A stretch of 64,000 bases of DNA from Candidatus Omnitrophota bacterium (GTDB lineage Bacteria > Hinthialibacterota > Hinthialibacteria > Hinthialibacterales > Hinthialibacteraceae): assembly GCA_040755155.1 (NCBI GenBank), contig JBFMBP010000144.1, positions 1-64,000 of the forward strand, given 5' to 3'. Made by a program: the position numbers and the translations under genes. The notes beneath the pieces were generated by a model. It made no database searches, had not been told where the DNA came from, and worked only from the letters and a program-made list of their open reading frames with translations. Positions 36,901 to 48,200 of this stretch are shown here, piece by piece (position 1 is the stretch's first letter; the number at the start of each line of letters is the position of its first letter).

Positions 36901-37896
36901 CAGCTGGAAGAGGGAACCCCGCTTTATATTTTGCAGGATGACGGTTCCATATCGAAATTGGGCGAAAGCGGCCAAGATCCGAAGGATTCCGAAAAGATTT
37001 CCATTTCCGGAAAATTCGCGCGCGATCTGGTTGTAACGAGTTACGAACCCTTTGCGGGTTACGTTCTGCTGGGCAACGGCTTGATTATTCCCTTTGGAAA
37101 TGCTCCCTTCTTTGGCGATATCCTCCAGCTTCAACGAGGATATACTTCGAAAAATCGCCTGCGCTTGAGCGGAACGAAATTGCTTTTCGACGATCTGAAC
37201 GATAATAAAATTTACGATACGGAAGATAAGAACAGCAATGGCGTGCTCGATGTCGTGATCGGTTCGGGCGGAATCGTTTTAGTCAACGAAGATGTAAACA
37301 AAAACGGCAAATTGGACGTCGAACCGCTGATCAATCCCGAAGTTCTTGCTCAAGGTTTCGAAATGGATATCGCTCGTGATCTTGAATTAGTGCGCGATGC
37401 TTCCGGCGCCCCCAAAGGCTACGTCATTCTTGACGGCTTCGGGATTATGTGGCCCTTCGGCGACGATATCGGCGCTGAAAACGTCAAGGTCGAATTTACC
37501 ACAGGCGTGAGCGACAAAGATATTTTCCGTGCTCTCGAGTTGGTAGTAGAAGACGGAAAAATCGTAGATTTCGTGAAAATGAACGGTTATGGCCAACTCT
37601 TTGTCCGCCCGGGTGGAGTCGTGGAAGTCGGCAAACCCATTCCACCCGAAAACTTGAAGAACAGCAATATCGTTATGGAAGCGCCCAGCTATTCCTTCGA
37701 CATCGCCCGCGATCTTCGTTTGAATCCGGAAGACTCGAATGGCGACGGCGCGTATGATTGGAAAGACGGGTTTTATATACTGAACGGATACGGCGGCATC
37801 GATGCAATCGGCGGCGCCCCCGCTCTCGAAGATTATCCGTTCCTAGGATTCGATATTGCCCGAGACCTCGAATTCGGTACTAATATCTCGAAATAG
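33907..37896 (+). CDS. Very large secreted repeat protein (1329 aa)
   Basis: A secreted protein with AGGAGG before the ATG and a signal peptide ending VSVSAQ. Residues ~150-960 contain several Ig-like/adhesion-type modules with recurring DQAGNVSDP, DRAGNASGF and DAAGNESNA strands and GIADPYSLLTAYV-like starts. The C-terminal ~370 residues hold at least five motifs of the form GYV[I/L]LDGFG[I/V]xxPFG (ILDGFGVIH, LLGNGLIIPFG, ILDGFGIMWPFG, MNGYGQLFV, LNGYGGIDAIG), each preceded by a DIARDLE-like phrase, suggesting a closed repeat domain. Ca-binding loops (DLNDNKIYDTED, DVNKNGKLDVE, DSNGDGAYDWKD) lie between them. No catalytic domain is recognised; a cell-surface or matrix role is inferred. Confidence 0.8.
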   Translation: MLQHNGLYCAVKALAFMIFAALLAMPVSVSAQSDVAARVRIQGSSEFGDVLLLRDGNDIVLYGLAFSVPSMSNVTVTAAGQEFYHNAAYTGQFPVLPNSPIRIVGGASIPTASISAVKTNGTVLNGTVNLDLTSPEILKALQDYQAEVAKLKNKELANPKIGIPVNKLLDIVADNPSDQSFLGKVLLTQRITGSGNDIVVVDQIEGLSFAGGSTLIRSVTPNSQIEVYSEPIKDINKPDATKRIQVIDTVFYSQGQFASSGSFFPFSVLDANSSNTGNSVLYLRITARSDRGANGATPKVFAARILNDIAAEIAGAPAAVNNNVKDNPEKPGASGLANISGIADPYSLLTAYVGNAATSDVIAQATSDGSGKFKITIPGVFGTDGIYISRKEVYLAVLDPFGNVSSTLTRVETDAASMIFGTPTAADNGDGTFLVQGEAEPLAKVIIRGYSKNIIDGKEVTAVDTKVTDADASGAFSAVMAEAQEFTVQAIDQAGNVSDPVQVAADVATANPTVATVVSDYPYIKITGKAERGAFILFYAFPLDKVPSNANDSATQPADSYLLQYAADVNAIADANGNFAISIPGGISKIVYLQAVDRAGNASGFTGLDLGDLSRGLIVFDSLQVTNQVAGMDDIVKGKTVKTGALETITGIYVGAFAKLTDDPASDFPFLSPLADPVAVAADGQFEITIPERDPLSGQFVVEFYLVALDQNLEDLSFRDIGFVLIGADQGFDRVGPEILFNPNIADIVLNQAGAGYRDTLSVRRVLAPGLGSNTLPDDSLPFIIVIADGSDDTEIDVNAPDIDIVGFQPLLSLLGLPFPGAINIDLGDNHWNAGSRSVFGRTYYYVALMDQYGNLSPNPIRVKLDVAIADPKSSLIAATGQQVFGYPGSVEPNANVSIFETPSKSNLLGAVKADANGTFYISVSLTQEYVYIVAKDAAGNESNALKTKVSKPIVGAQFVILDGFGVIHTPSSDLTTGLLSGDSARALSGVKKVGNRAQLEEGTPLYILQDDGSISKLGESGQDPKDSEKISISGKFARDLVVTSYEPFAGYVLLGNGLIIPFGNAPFFGDILQLQRGYTSKNRLRLSGTKLLFDDLNDNKIYDTEDKNSNGVLDVVIGSGGIVLVNEDVNKNGKLDVEPLINPEVLAQGFEMDIARDLELVRDASGAPKGYVILDGFGIMWPFGDDIGAENVKVEFTTGVSDKDIFRALELVVEDGKIVDFVKMNGYGQLFVRPGGVVEVGKPIPPENLKNSNIVMEAPSYSFDIARDLRLNPEDSNGDGAYDWKDGFYILNGYGGIDAIGGAPALEDYPFLGFDIARDLEFGTNISK

Positions 37897-37923
37897 CTTA
37901 GAAAACTTATAGTAAATTGAGCA

Positions 37924-37952
37924 AAGGGCAAAGCGACAAACGCTTTGCCCTT
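37924..37952 (+). terminator. 12-bp hairpin after large secreted protein
   Basis: A perfect 12-bp stem (AAGGGCAAAGCG/CGCTTTGCCCTT) with an ACAAA loop, 28 bases after the stop codon. No long T-tract follows, but its position and perfection support a terminator. Confidence 0.7.
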
Positions 37953-38124
37953 CGTCATTATATGGAAATTATCCTAAAAACGGCAATTAGCAATTTGTTT
38001 GAGAATATTAATCTTTGTTTTCAATAATGATGAGTAATAACATCCAAATCACCCAAAAGGCGAGCGGAATGTATCTCCTAACTCGCTTAATTTATTTTAC
38101 TTATCACTCGTCACATGTCACTAT

Positions 38125-40755
38125 TCACTGTTTTATAACGCCGCGAAGATAATGTCCTGCTGCTTGTCCCGCCTTGCGCCCTTCGGCGATAGCTCTGACG
38201 ACGGTAGTTCCGCCGTTGACCAGGTCTCCCGCCGCGAAAACGCCGGGAATGGAAGTCATCCAAGTTTCCGGATCGACGGCGATCAAGCCTCTTTTCGTCA
38301 ATTGGATGGGATGAAGCGCTATAGCCGCTTCTAGAGGCAGCGTCTCCCCCATTGCCTCGATGGCCATATCGACGGGGATAGCGTGTTCCGTCCCTTCGAT
38401 GTCTATGGGACGGCGGCGTCCGGATTCGTCCGGCTTGCCGAGTTGAGTGCGAACGACGCGAATGGCGGATAGCTTTCCAGCATTGTTTTTTTCATAGCCG
38501 ACGGGTTGAGTAAGAATGACGAAATGAATCCCCGCCGCCAAGGCTTTATGGCGTTCGCCCGGCCAGGCGGGCATCTCGGCGAAACTGCGGCGGTAAATAA
38601 GATAAACGTCTTCCGCTCCTCGTTCTTTGGCGAGGACGGCGGCGTCGACGGCGGTATTGCCGCCGCCGATGACGGCGATTTTGCCGCCAACTTTGTGCAT
38701 GGGATTGCCTTTCATCTGTTCGATGAAAGCCAGGGCGTCCATAACCCCTTCCGGCTTTTCCCCCGCCAGCCCGCTGGCGTTTCCGAGGCCGAATGCGAGA
38801 ACGACGGCGCCGAAGCCTTCCTTGAGAATATCGGCCAATGCATAATCCGGGCCAAGAGCCGTTTCAAAGCGCCACTCCAGCCGATCCGAGCTGACAGGTT
38901 CGAAAATGGAAAGAATTTCGCCCTTCGCGTCATCGTCCGAGAGGCGTTGGCTGGGGATGGCGCTGATCGTTTTTCCGCCGGGACGGGCGGCGCGGTCGAA
39001 GACGACCACTTCATGTCCCTGTTCCAATAGTTCCGCCGCGCAGGACAATCCAGCAGGACCGGCGCCGATAATGGCGGCGCGCTTGCCGGTTCCCGGGATG
39101 GGAATATCCAACGCCGTCCAGTTCATTTCGCGGGCGCGTTCCGCCGCCCATCGTTGAATGCGGGCGATGGGCGCGGCTTGGCCGCCGACATACTGTTCGA
39201 GGCAATGGCCTTGGCATTGCACTTCCACCGGGCAGACGTAGCCGCAGATTTCCGGGAGCAGATTGGCGCGCCGGAGAATGCGGTAGGCTTCCCGGTCCTC
39301 GCCCTTGGCGACCTCGGCCAGAAAAGCGGGAATGTCGATTCCGGCGGGGCAATGGGCGGCGCATGTGGGTTCGACGCATTGCCGACAGTGGGCGGCGGCC
39401 TCCCGGATGACGAGAGGGTCCTTCCAACGTCCCTCCTTGAAGATCGGTTCGTAGATTTCATGGTCGCGGGGGACGCAGCCAGCGCGTCCGCCGTCGCGCA
39501 TGATCTGGCTGCAAGAAGAGCAGGCGATGCAAACCTTAAGCGGCTCCATTTTTCCATGACGCAGGATGTCTTTGGCGAATTCGGGATAAGCGAAGCCCCC
39601 GCGTCCCAGCCCCGCAATGGTCATCCAGCCGTTGCGAATGGCGGCGGCGGCGAAATAGGGGAAAAATTGGCGCAGCCAGGAAAAACCCGTCCCGACGATC
39701 GTCAAATCTGGATACGCCTGTTGCGTAGCGCGAACGAGATGCAACAGCCGCGCGACTCCGGCCAGTGGATGCTCCGGCGAGGGCTTGCCGCCCGCGATGG
39801 GATCGTCGTAAGGGCGCCCGTAGTGGGGGTTGTAATAGGGATTGGCGATCGTGATATTAAGCCCGCGATATCCCAAATCCCGCAATTGTCCGATCAAACG
39901 CAGCGGCTCCGTCAAATCGGGGCGGCGGTAATCCTCGCGGTCGACGCCCCAGCCGTAAGGGTAGGAGATGGCGTCGTAGACGTTCAGGCGCGAAGTTGCT
40001 TCGATGCCGGGAACGGCTCTTTGTACTTTCGCCGCCGTCTCCAGCAATAGGCGGACTCGATTTTCATAAGAACCGCCGTAACGGCTGTCCTCCCGCGTAA
40101 AAGAAGCCAGCAATTCGCTGATGAGATAACGGTGGCAACTTTTAATATCCACGCCGTCGAATCCCGCTTCTAACGCCAATTGCGCCGCTTTGACGTAAAC
40201 GCCCTGCAACCTGTCGAGTTCTTCATCCGCAATCAGCGGATAATCCGGCGGGAGATTGTGCCGGGGATCGAGGATTTCGCTGTGATGGGCGATGATGGGC
40301 GCCGGTTTTTTGACGGGACGGCTGTAGCGTCCCGAATGCGTGAGTTGGAGAATCAGACAAGGATCGTGATCCATCGAACGCCCGGCGGCTTCGCGGGTCA
40401 TTTCCACCATGCGCTTAAAATCGGGAAGCGTCTCTTCATGCAGCCATAACTGGCGCGGATTGGCGCGGCTCTCCTTGGTAATGGCGCAGGCTTCGAACCA
40501 GATCAACCCCGCTCCCCCTTCGCCGAAGCGGCGGTATCGGCGCAGCGTCAAATCGGAGGGCGCGCCGTTGGCAAGGCCGTCGCACCCTTCCATCGGGTGA
40601 TTCGCCAGCCGGTTGGGAACTGCTTTTTTTCCATAACAAACCGGTTTGGCTAGTATGGAAAAATCTTCGCTGGCCGGAAGATCGAGCCGCAATTCCTCGA
40701 TTGTCTTTTGCAGATCCGCCAAAGTTCGAAAATGAAATCGGAATGAATCGGGCAT
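38125..40755 (-). CDS. Old-yellow-enzyme/GltD-like fused flavin oxidoreductase
   Basis: An 876-residue fusion. Residues ~30-400 are an NADH:flavin oxidoreductase (OYE) barrel with LQLTHSGRYSRP and GFDGVDIKSCHRYLISELL. A Cys cluster (CIACSSCSQ...GC, about 408) marks the 4Fe-4S site of the 2,4-dienoyl-CoA reductase group. A GltD-type ferredoxin-like domain (about 454-530) follows, with HCRQCVEPTCAAHCPAGID and CGYVCPVEVQCQGHC. The last part has FAD-binding IIGAGPAGLSCAAEL (about 560), NAD(P)-binding AVIGGGNTAVDAA (about 698) and the terminal GVFAAGDLVNGGTTVVRAIAEG. It should pass electrons from NAD(P)H through FAD and Fe-S to FMN and an unknown organic substrate. The extra GltD Fe-S module inside an OYE protein is unusual. 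It seems monocistronic. Confidence 0.88.
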   Translation of the reverse strand: MPDSFRFHFRTLADLQKTIEELRLDLPASEDFSILAKPVCYGKKAVPNRLANHPMEGCDGLANGAPSDLTLRRYRRFGEGGAGLIWFEACAITKESRANPRQLWLHEETLPDFKRMVEMTREAAGRSMDHDPCLILQLTHSGRYSRPVKKPAPIIAHHSEILDPRHNLPPDYPLIADEELDRLQGVYVKAAQLALEAGFDGVDIKSCHRYLISELLASFTREDSRYGGSYENRVRLLLETAAKVQRAVPGIEATSRLNVYDAISYPYGWGVDREDYRRPDLTEPLRLIGQLRDLGYRGLNITIANPYYNPHYGRPYDDPIAGGKPSPEHPLAGVARLLHLVRATQQAYPDLTIVGTGFSWLRQFFPYFAAAAIRNGWMTIAGLGRGGFAYPEFAKDILRHGKMEPLKVCIACSSCSQIMRDGGRAGCVPRDHEIYEPIFKEGRWKDPLVIREAAAHCRQCVEPTCAAHCPAGIDIPAFLAEVAKGEDREAYRILRRANLLPEICGYVCPVEVQCQGHCLEQYVGGQAAPIARIQRWAAERAREMNWTALDIPIPGTGKRAAIIGAGPAGLSCAAELLEQGHEVVVFDRAARPGGKTISAIPSQRLSDDDAKGEILSIFEPVSSDRLEWRFETALGPDYALADILKEGFGAVVLAFGLGNASGLAGEKPEGVMDALAFIEQMKGNPMHKVGGKIAVIGGGNTAVDAAVLAKERGAEDVYLIYRRSFAEMPAWPGERHKALAAGIHFVILTQPVGYEKNNAGKLSAIRVVRTQLGKPDESGRRRPIDIEGTEHAIPVDMAIEAMGETLPLEAAIALHPIQLTKRGLIAVDPETWMTSIPGVFAAGDLVNGGTTVVRAIAEGRKAGQAAGHYLRGVIKQ

Positions 40756-40947
40756 GATCTTATACCAATTCCTTATTGGCGAATAATTCCCTCGCCCTTT
40801 GAAAGAGGATGAGGGTGAAGTTGTTTAAGTCGAACCATTATAAATAGGCAGGGTAGGTCGAGCAAAGCGAGCCCCACCCAATCTTAGCGTTATTTACTCA
40901 TATTACGCGCGAGAAGAACTTGGAGAAGTCTATTATGATCGTCGCAT
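40756..40947. other. Intergenic with short repeat sequences
   Basis: Contains a ccctcgccctttgaaagaggatgagggtg segment (similar ones at about 23269 and 32793) and a ggtaggtcgagcaaagcgagcccc segment, both dispersed short palindromic repeats. No gene is seen. Confidence 0.5.
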
Positions 40948-41139
40948 CGAATCGCGAAAACGCGAAAAAAACTCGCGAAAAAAATCAGAAAAACTATTTA
41001 CGCAAAGGATCGCGCCATGAAGCGCTTTTTATCCGTGAAATCCAAAAAAAATCCGCGCTATTCCGTGATTCGAAAATTTCGTGGAATTCGAGCCTTTTCG
41101 CGGCTGCGTGATTCAATAACGCAAAAAAATGAAATCCTA
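40948..41139. repeat. Dispersed ~190-bp repeat, copy B
   Basis: The second copy of the repeat at 30117-30304. It ends at the dacB stop codon (41140), so the repeat forms the 3' untranslated region of dacB. Confidence 0.8.
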
Positions 41140-42612
41140 TTATCCCTTTTCGCAAACCAGTACGCAGGCGTCGTCCATGATTTGCGTAAATTGAACGGCG
41201 GAACGCCTTCCGTTGGCGAGCATGGAAAATAGATACGTTTTGCCGCTCTTGGCCTGAATGCAGCCGGAAAGCGCTCGCACGCCGTTGATGGTTCCCGTTT
41301 TCCCCCAAACGCGGCCGTCCGCAGCGGAATTGGCCATGCGGCGCTTCAACGTCCCGTCCTCTCCCGCCACGGATAGCGCTTCGCGGAAAATTTTCCCGTA
41401 AGGGGACGCTTCCATGCAGCGCATAACGCGCACGATGCTTTCGGCGCTGATGCGGTTTTCTCGCGATAAGCCGCAGCCGTCCGCGATGAATTGGCCGTCC
41501 AGATCGCATCCGTTCTTGAAGAAAACGTCTTTCAAAGCCAGCGCCCCCATTTTCACGCTGCCTTCCCCGTAATCATGGCTGCCCAACGTTTTTAGAAAAT
41601 GTTCGGCGTATAGATTTTGGCTGTTTTTCAAACAAACGCTGATAAGGTCGATCAGAGGCGGGGATTTTATAACGTCGATTAAATTCCATTGCGAACGGTT
41701 GGGGAGAGATTTTACGGCATCGCCGTCCTGGGCATCCCCTTTGACTTGGATGCCCTCATTTTGCAGCGTTTCCTTGAAGACCGTTGCGAAGAAAAGCGTT
41801 GGATTGGGAATCGAAGCCGGATGCGTGTTGACGCTTTTGGCGCGGATCGAACCATTGAGGCGAAAAACGGTTGAGTCGGACTCGTGAACGATGCTGATTC
41901 CCGATGCCTGCTTTTGGGATGAGACCGTCTGAGCGTTGTTTTCAAAGGTAATATAATTCGTATCTGGACTCAATGAGACGGAGGGTTTGGCTTTTGCGGT
42001 TTTCGCGCCCGTCACCGTGAAATCGATGCAAGCGTCATTGAACGACAAGCCGCTGATTTCCGCCGCATACCAGTGGGAAAAATAACTGGGGTCCCAGTTC
42101 AACCCGTGCGCCTCATCGTCGAAAACGTCGTCCACACCGATAATATTCCCCGAGACCGTCTTGATATCGATGATTTTCAGCGCCGCCGCCCACTGCCGCA
42201 GCGGGAAAGTGACGTCGCCATCGTGAAATCGGCCCCCAATGCTGGGATCGCCCGAACCCTCCACGATGAGATCGCCGTTCAGGGTGGAGCCGCTTGCCTT
42301 TCCATAACTGTAAAGTCCGGTTTCGTATACGAAATCCGGACCCAAACGCAGCAGAATGGCGGCGCAGACGGCGATTTTCATATTGGACGCCGGAATCAAA
42401 CGGTTTCTGGGCGAGAGGGAATAAATGGACTTGCCGTTGTCGAGCGACTCGAAGAGAACGCTCCATTCCGATTGCGGCGGGGTCTGTTTCGTGAATAATT
42501 CGTTTAACTCCGACGTCAAAGACGAATACGACGGAGATGCGAAAAAGCATACATAAAGAATGGCCGTTCCCCAAAAGTTCGCTGAGGAACGGGTAAAATT
42601 CGCGTGTTTCAT
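41140..42612 (-). CDS. dacB: D-alanyl-D-alanine carboxypeptidase/endopeptidase (PBP4 family)
   Basis: A 490-residue periplasmic penicillin-binding protein of class C type 4. A signal peptide (ends about SPSYS) is followed by the SxxK catalytic motif (S76-x-x-K79 in PASNMKIAV), an SxN-type motif in KNSQNLYAEHFLK, and KTG in VWGKTGTINGVRALSG. The ~160-residue insert between the first motifs matches PBP4 domains II and III (LIVEGSGDPSIGG, NWDPSYFSHWYAAEISGLSF). It trims peptide side chains and cross-links of peptidoglycan. AAGGG precedes the ATG. Confidence 0.92.
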   Translation of the reverse strand: MKHANFTRSSANFWGTAILYVCFFASPSYSSLTSELNELFTKQTPPQSEWSVLFESLDNGKSIYSLSPRNRLIPASNMKIAVCAAILLRLGPDFVYETGLYSYGKASGSTLNGDLIVEGSGDPSIGGRFHDGDVTFPLRQWAAALKIIDIKTVSGNIIGVDDVFDDEAHGLNWDPSYFSHWYAAEISGLSFNDACIDFTVTGAKTAKAKPSVSLSPDTNYITFENNAQTVSSQKQASGISIVHESDSTVFRLNGSIRAKSVNTHPASIPNPTLFFATVFKETLQNEGIQVKGDAQDGDAVKSLPNRSQWNLIDVIKSPPLIDLISVCLKNSQNLYAEHFLKTLGSHDYGEGSVKMGALALKDVFFKNGCDLDGQFIADGCGLSRENRISAESIVRVMRCMEASPYGKIFREALSVAGEDGTLKRRMANSAADGRVWGKTGTINGVRALSGCIQAKSGKTYLFSMLANGRRSAVQFTQIMDDACVLVCEKG

Positions 42613-42869
42613 TTTTCCCTTAACCCTAGATCAATAAAATAATCCGTATCGTTACGAAACGGTTTACAACTTCCATCGCTCCTATGGCTTGATAACGACT
42701 TTCTACGATTTTTCCGCCTTTCCATTTCTCCCATATGAAACGCCAGAGTAGAAGAGGCTTCCAGCCTCTTAAGAGAAGAAAGAGCCAGGATGGCTCTTCA
42801 ACTCAATGAAATTCGTAGGGTAGGCTCAATGCGAAGCATAGCCCGCCAAGAGAAATATACGGCCTCTCT
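42613..42869. other. Intergenic with REP-like palindromes
   Basis: Two small palindromes (aagaggcttccagcctctt and gagccaggatggctc) and a gggtaggctcaatgcgaagcatagcccgcc repeat lie here. The latter resembles segments at about 40850 and 43890. No gene is seen. Confidence 0.55.
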
Positions 42870-43289
42870 CTATTTTTTTCTAGGTTGTTTTAGAGCCAAT
42901 TCGCCCGCCAATTCCGAAACAACCCATTCCTCGGCAATCTTGCCTTCTTGAAAACGGCTGACTACCATGTCTTGCCATTTTACTTTCTTTCCGCTTGGAG
43001 GAATACCCCTCATGTTCTCTTTATGCGTGCCGCTTAATGTACGCAGCCAAGTTACGGTATTACTTGTTTTGACTAGGAACTCAACGCTTATAATTTTAAT
43101 ATCTGGAATGGCGGAACGAATTTGTTTCGTGAACTTTTTTATAAATGCATGTCCCTTATAATCCTTATCGCCCGCATGGGCGATGTAATCGGTCGAGAAG
43201 ATAGTTTTAACTACATCTAAATTCCCCCGCTCAATAAGTTGGTCAATTCCAGATTTAATTTGTTCTTCTTTGTTCATAGTATTATCCAT
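42870..43289 (-). CDS. SnoaL-like/ester cyclase family protein
   Basis: A 139-residue protein with the SnoaL-like polyketide-cyclase fold pattern used by ester cyclase-type proteins: an N-terminal helix with a LIERGNLDVVKTIFSTDYIAH block, GHAFIKKFTKQIRSAIPDIKI, then strands TVTWLRTLSGTHKENMRGIPP, KVKWQDMVVSRFQEGKIAEEW. The substrate is unknown. A second ATG at codon 5 is possible. The AT-rich composition differs from the dacB and dxr neighbours and suggests later acquisition. Confidence 0.75.
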   Translation of the reverse strand: MDNTMNKEEQIKSGIDQLIERGNLDVVKTIFSTDYIAHAGDKDYKGHAFIKKFTKQIRSAIPDIKIISVEFLVKTSNTVTWLRTLSGTHKENMRGIPPSGKKVKWQDMVVSRFQEGKIAEEWVVSELAGELALKQPRKK

Positions 43290-43459
43290 AAAAATTATAG
43301 ATTATAAAATTGTTACGGAGATGATTTTATGCGAATCTTTCTTGACTTTCAAGACAATCTGGCATAAAATGCTCAAACCGTTAAATGAATTGTGATATTT
43401 TTTTAGGTAATAATGCCGATTATAGACAAGAAATATTTACAAAAGAAAGAGAGAGAAAT

Positions 43460-43837
43460 ATGGAAAAATCAAATCAAAAAGGCAAATTATTAATCTTTTT
43501 AATTATTGTTTCATCGATTATTTTCTTAATACTCCATAATAATGAGTTATATTTTCAAGAATACGGTAATAGAATCTTACTAAATCTTTTCAGGGTGTCA
43601 ATTTTCGCTCCGCTTCTATATTTTCTTTACAAAAAACATAATTGGGCTAGGTATACCCTTGCCATTATAAGTTCAATACTCTTAATAGTTGGGATGATTG
43701 GAATTCCTCTAGTTGCAAAAGATTGGATAAAACAATCAGATTTAATATATTTGGGAAGCATGATGGCGTGTATGTTGTTTAATGCCATTGTATTATTTTT
43801 TTCAAAGGATGTAATTTCTTATGTAAAATCAAGATAA
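43460..43837 (+). CDS. Small polytopic membrane protein, unknown
   Basis: A 125-residue protein from the ATG at 43460 (AGAGAGAAAT upstream). It has about four hydrophobic helices: LLIFLIIVSSIIFLIL, LLNLFRVSIFAPLLYFLY, YTLAIISSILLIVGMIGI and MMACMLFNAIVLFF. Family unknown. The gene is strongly AT-rich compared with flanking core genes, so it was probably acquired recently. It is divergent from the SnoaL-like gene. Confidence 0.6.
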   Translation: MEKSNQKGKLLIFLIIVSSIIFLILHNNELYFQEYGNRILLNLFRVSIFAPLLYFLYKKHNWARYTLAIISSILLIVGMIGIPLVAKDWIKQSDLIYLGSMMACMLFNAIVLFFSKDVISYVKSR

Positions 43838-43958
43838 CAAATTAAAGTTTATAACATTTATATAAATTATTCCATTGGGTAAAGCCCCGCAGAATAGGCT
43901 CAAAGCGAAGTGCAGCCCGCCCTGATCGTTGTCCCTTGCCTTGTCAATTCATAACCCT

Positions 43959-45134
43959 TCAAGTCTTGGAAACAAACAGAGGCGTTTGCGCGATCAATTC
44001 GCGGGCGATGCGGCGAGCCTCGGCGTCCACGGCGTAAATATCCTCCAACGTATAATCCTGAATAACGCGATGCCGCTTCATGCACGCTTCCAACAAACGC
44101 GGAATGGAGCCGAAGGAGATGCGCCGCTTGAGATAAGCGTCCACAATCTCCTCGTTGGCGACGGATAAGCAAGCAGGCAGGGTTCCCCCAGTCCGCGCCG
44201 CCTCGTAGGCCAGCCCCAGACAGGGGAAACTCTCGATATCCGGCTTGAAAAAGGTAAATTGCGGTGTTTGCAATAAATCCAACTTGCGCCCCGTACGCTC
44301 GATTCGCTCCGGATAGGATAAGGCGTATTGAATGGGAGTGCGCATATCCGCGTCGCCCAGCTGAGCCATGACGGAGCCGTCGATAAATTCCACCATGGAA
44401 TGGATGATGGACTGAGGATGCACGATCACGTCGATGCGATCCAAAGGCATGTCGAAAAGATGATGCGCTTCGATTACTTCCAAACCTTTATTGAAAAGGG
44501 TGGCGGAATCGATCGTGATCTTGGCGCCCATATTCCAGGTAGGATGGTTTAAGGCTTTCTCGATGGAAACATTCTCGAAATCTTCCGGTTTTTTGCCTCG
44601 AAACGGCCCGCCGGAAGCCGTAAGAATAATCCGATAAATTTCTTCATAGCGTCCGCATTGCAGGCATTGTTGAATCGCGCTGTGCTCGCTGTCGATGGGC
44701 AAAATGGCGCGGTCGTACGCCCGCGCCTCCCGCATCAGCAAATCGCCCGCCATCGCCAGCACTTCCTTGTTGGCCAGCGCGATATGCTTGCCGCTGCGAA
44801 TGGCTTCGAACGTAGGTTTGAAACCCGCAGCGCCCACGGTGGCGATGACGGCCGTCTCCGCCTCGCATTGTTGCGCCAAACGGCAAAGACAATCAGGACC
44901 GCTGATAAATTCAACCCCCGCAGGAAGTTCCCTGCTCTTGAACGACGCAGCCGCCGCTTCATCCGCTAAACCCGCATATCGGGGACGGAATTCCCTGATT
45001 TGTTCGAATAGAAGATCGATATTTTTATTCGCGCCCAAAGCGGCGATTTCAAAACGGCTGGGATGCCGCCTTACGACATCCAAACACTGGCAGCCGATAG
45101 ACCCGGTGGAACCAATCAGAATTAATCTTTTCAT
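43959..45134 (-). CDS. dxr: 1-deoxy-D-xylulose-5-phosphate reductoisomerase
   Basis: A 391-residue enzyme of the MEP isoprenoid pathway, converting DXP to MEP with NADPH. The N-terminal Rossmann motif is LILIGSTGSIGCQCLDVV, followed by ALANKEVLAMAGDLL, the metal-site region PIDSEHSAIQQCLQ, the flexible-loop ASGGPFRG, and TWNMGAKITIDSATLFNKGLEVIEAHHLF. The frame is open to 45242, but family proteins begin at the methionine encoded at 45134. The spacing of AAGGG to this ATG is short. Confidence 0.96.
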   Translation of the reverse strand: MKRLILIGSTGSIGCQCLDVVRRHPSRFEIAALGANKNIDLLFEQIREFRPRYAGLADEAAAASFKSRELPAGVEFISGPDCLCRLAQQCEAETAVIATVGAAGFKPTFEAIRSGKHIALANKEVLAMAGDLLMREARAYDRAILPIDSEHSAIQQCLQCGRYEEIYRIILTASGGPFRGKKPEDFENVSIEKALNHPTWNMGAKITIDSATLFNKGLEVIEAHHLFDMPLDRIDVIVHPQSIIHSMVEFIDGSVMAQLGDADMRTPIQYALSYPERIERTGRKLDLLQTPQFTFFKPDIESFPCLGLAYEAARTGGTLPACLSVANEEIVDAYLKRRISFGSIPRLLEACMKRHRVIQDYTLEDIYAVDAEARRIARELIAQTPLFVSKT

Positions 45135-45242
45135 ACCCTTATTGTCCGCTGCCAGCATTTTCTCGAACTGAACATTCAACCTGGAGATTAAAAACAAAAT
45201 ATAGGATTCAAATGATAAAACAATCCCATATATTGAGTCCAA

Positions 45243-45400
45243 TCCCCAAAATAAAATGCTTGCGAGTTCGTTATGAAATTCCCGGCTTCACTCTTTCTTA
45301 TTCTTTCATGCGTATTTTTTATGGTCGTTTTAGGGCGCAACCTTTGCGATTTCAAAGGTATGCGCGATTTCGAAAAAATTGCGCCTATCTCACTGAAATC
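45243..45400. other. Divergent intergenic region upstream of dxr and gyrB
   Basis: AT-rich intergenic DNA between the divergent dxr and gyrB genes. It contains tgcgcgatttcgaaaaaattgcgcc, a short inverted GCGC block. The dxr promoter must lie here, but I cannot assign it with confidence. Confidence 0.4.
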
Positions 45401-45429
45401 TTGACAGTTATATCCGCTTCGAGTACAAT
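45401..45429 (+). promoter_or_regulatory. Sigma-70-type promoter of gyrB
   Basis: A perfect -35 TTGACA (45401-45406), a 17-base spacer and -10 TACAAT (45424-45429). This is within one base of consensus and points towards gyrB 233 bases downstream, giving a long leader. Confidence 0.75.
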
Positions 45430-45631
45430 AATATATATATTCAATCAATAGTAAGCCTAAGCGAATAGGAAAATGTAAAATTTCGTTCTCTTCCGCCTTC
45501 CTGGATCATCGGCGAAATCGTTATGCCGTCTAGGACAATCTCCTTCATGAGAACGATTTTTTAAATCCGCTCGCAATTCGCCTATTATGATGAACAAAAC
45601 TTGTTTGAACCAGCCAATGGTTTCGTTTTAA

Positions 45632-48193
<2,562 letters not shown>

Positions 48194-48200
48194 CGAACTC

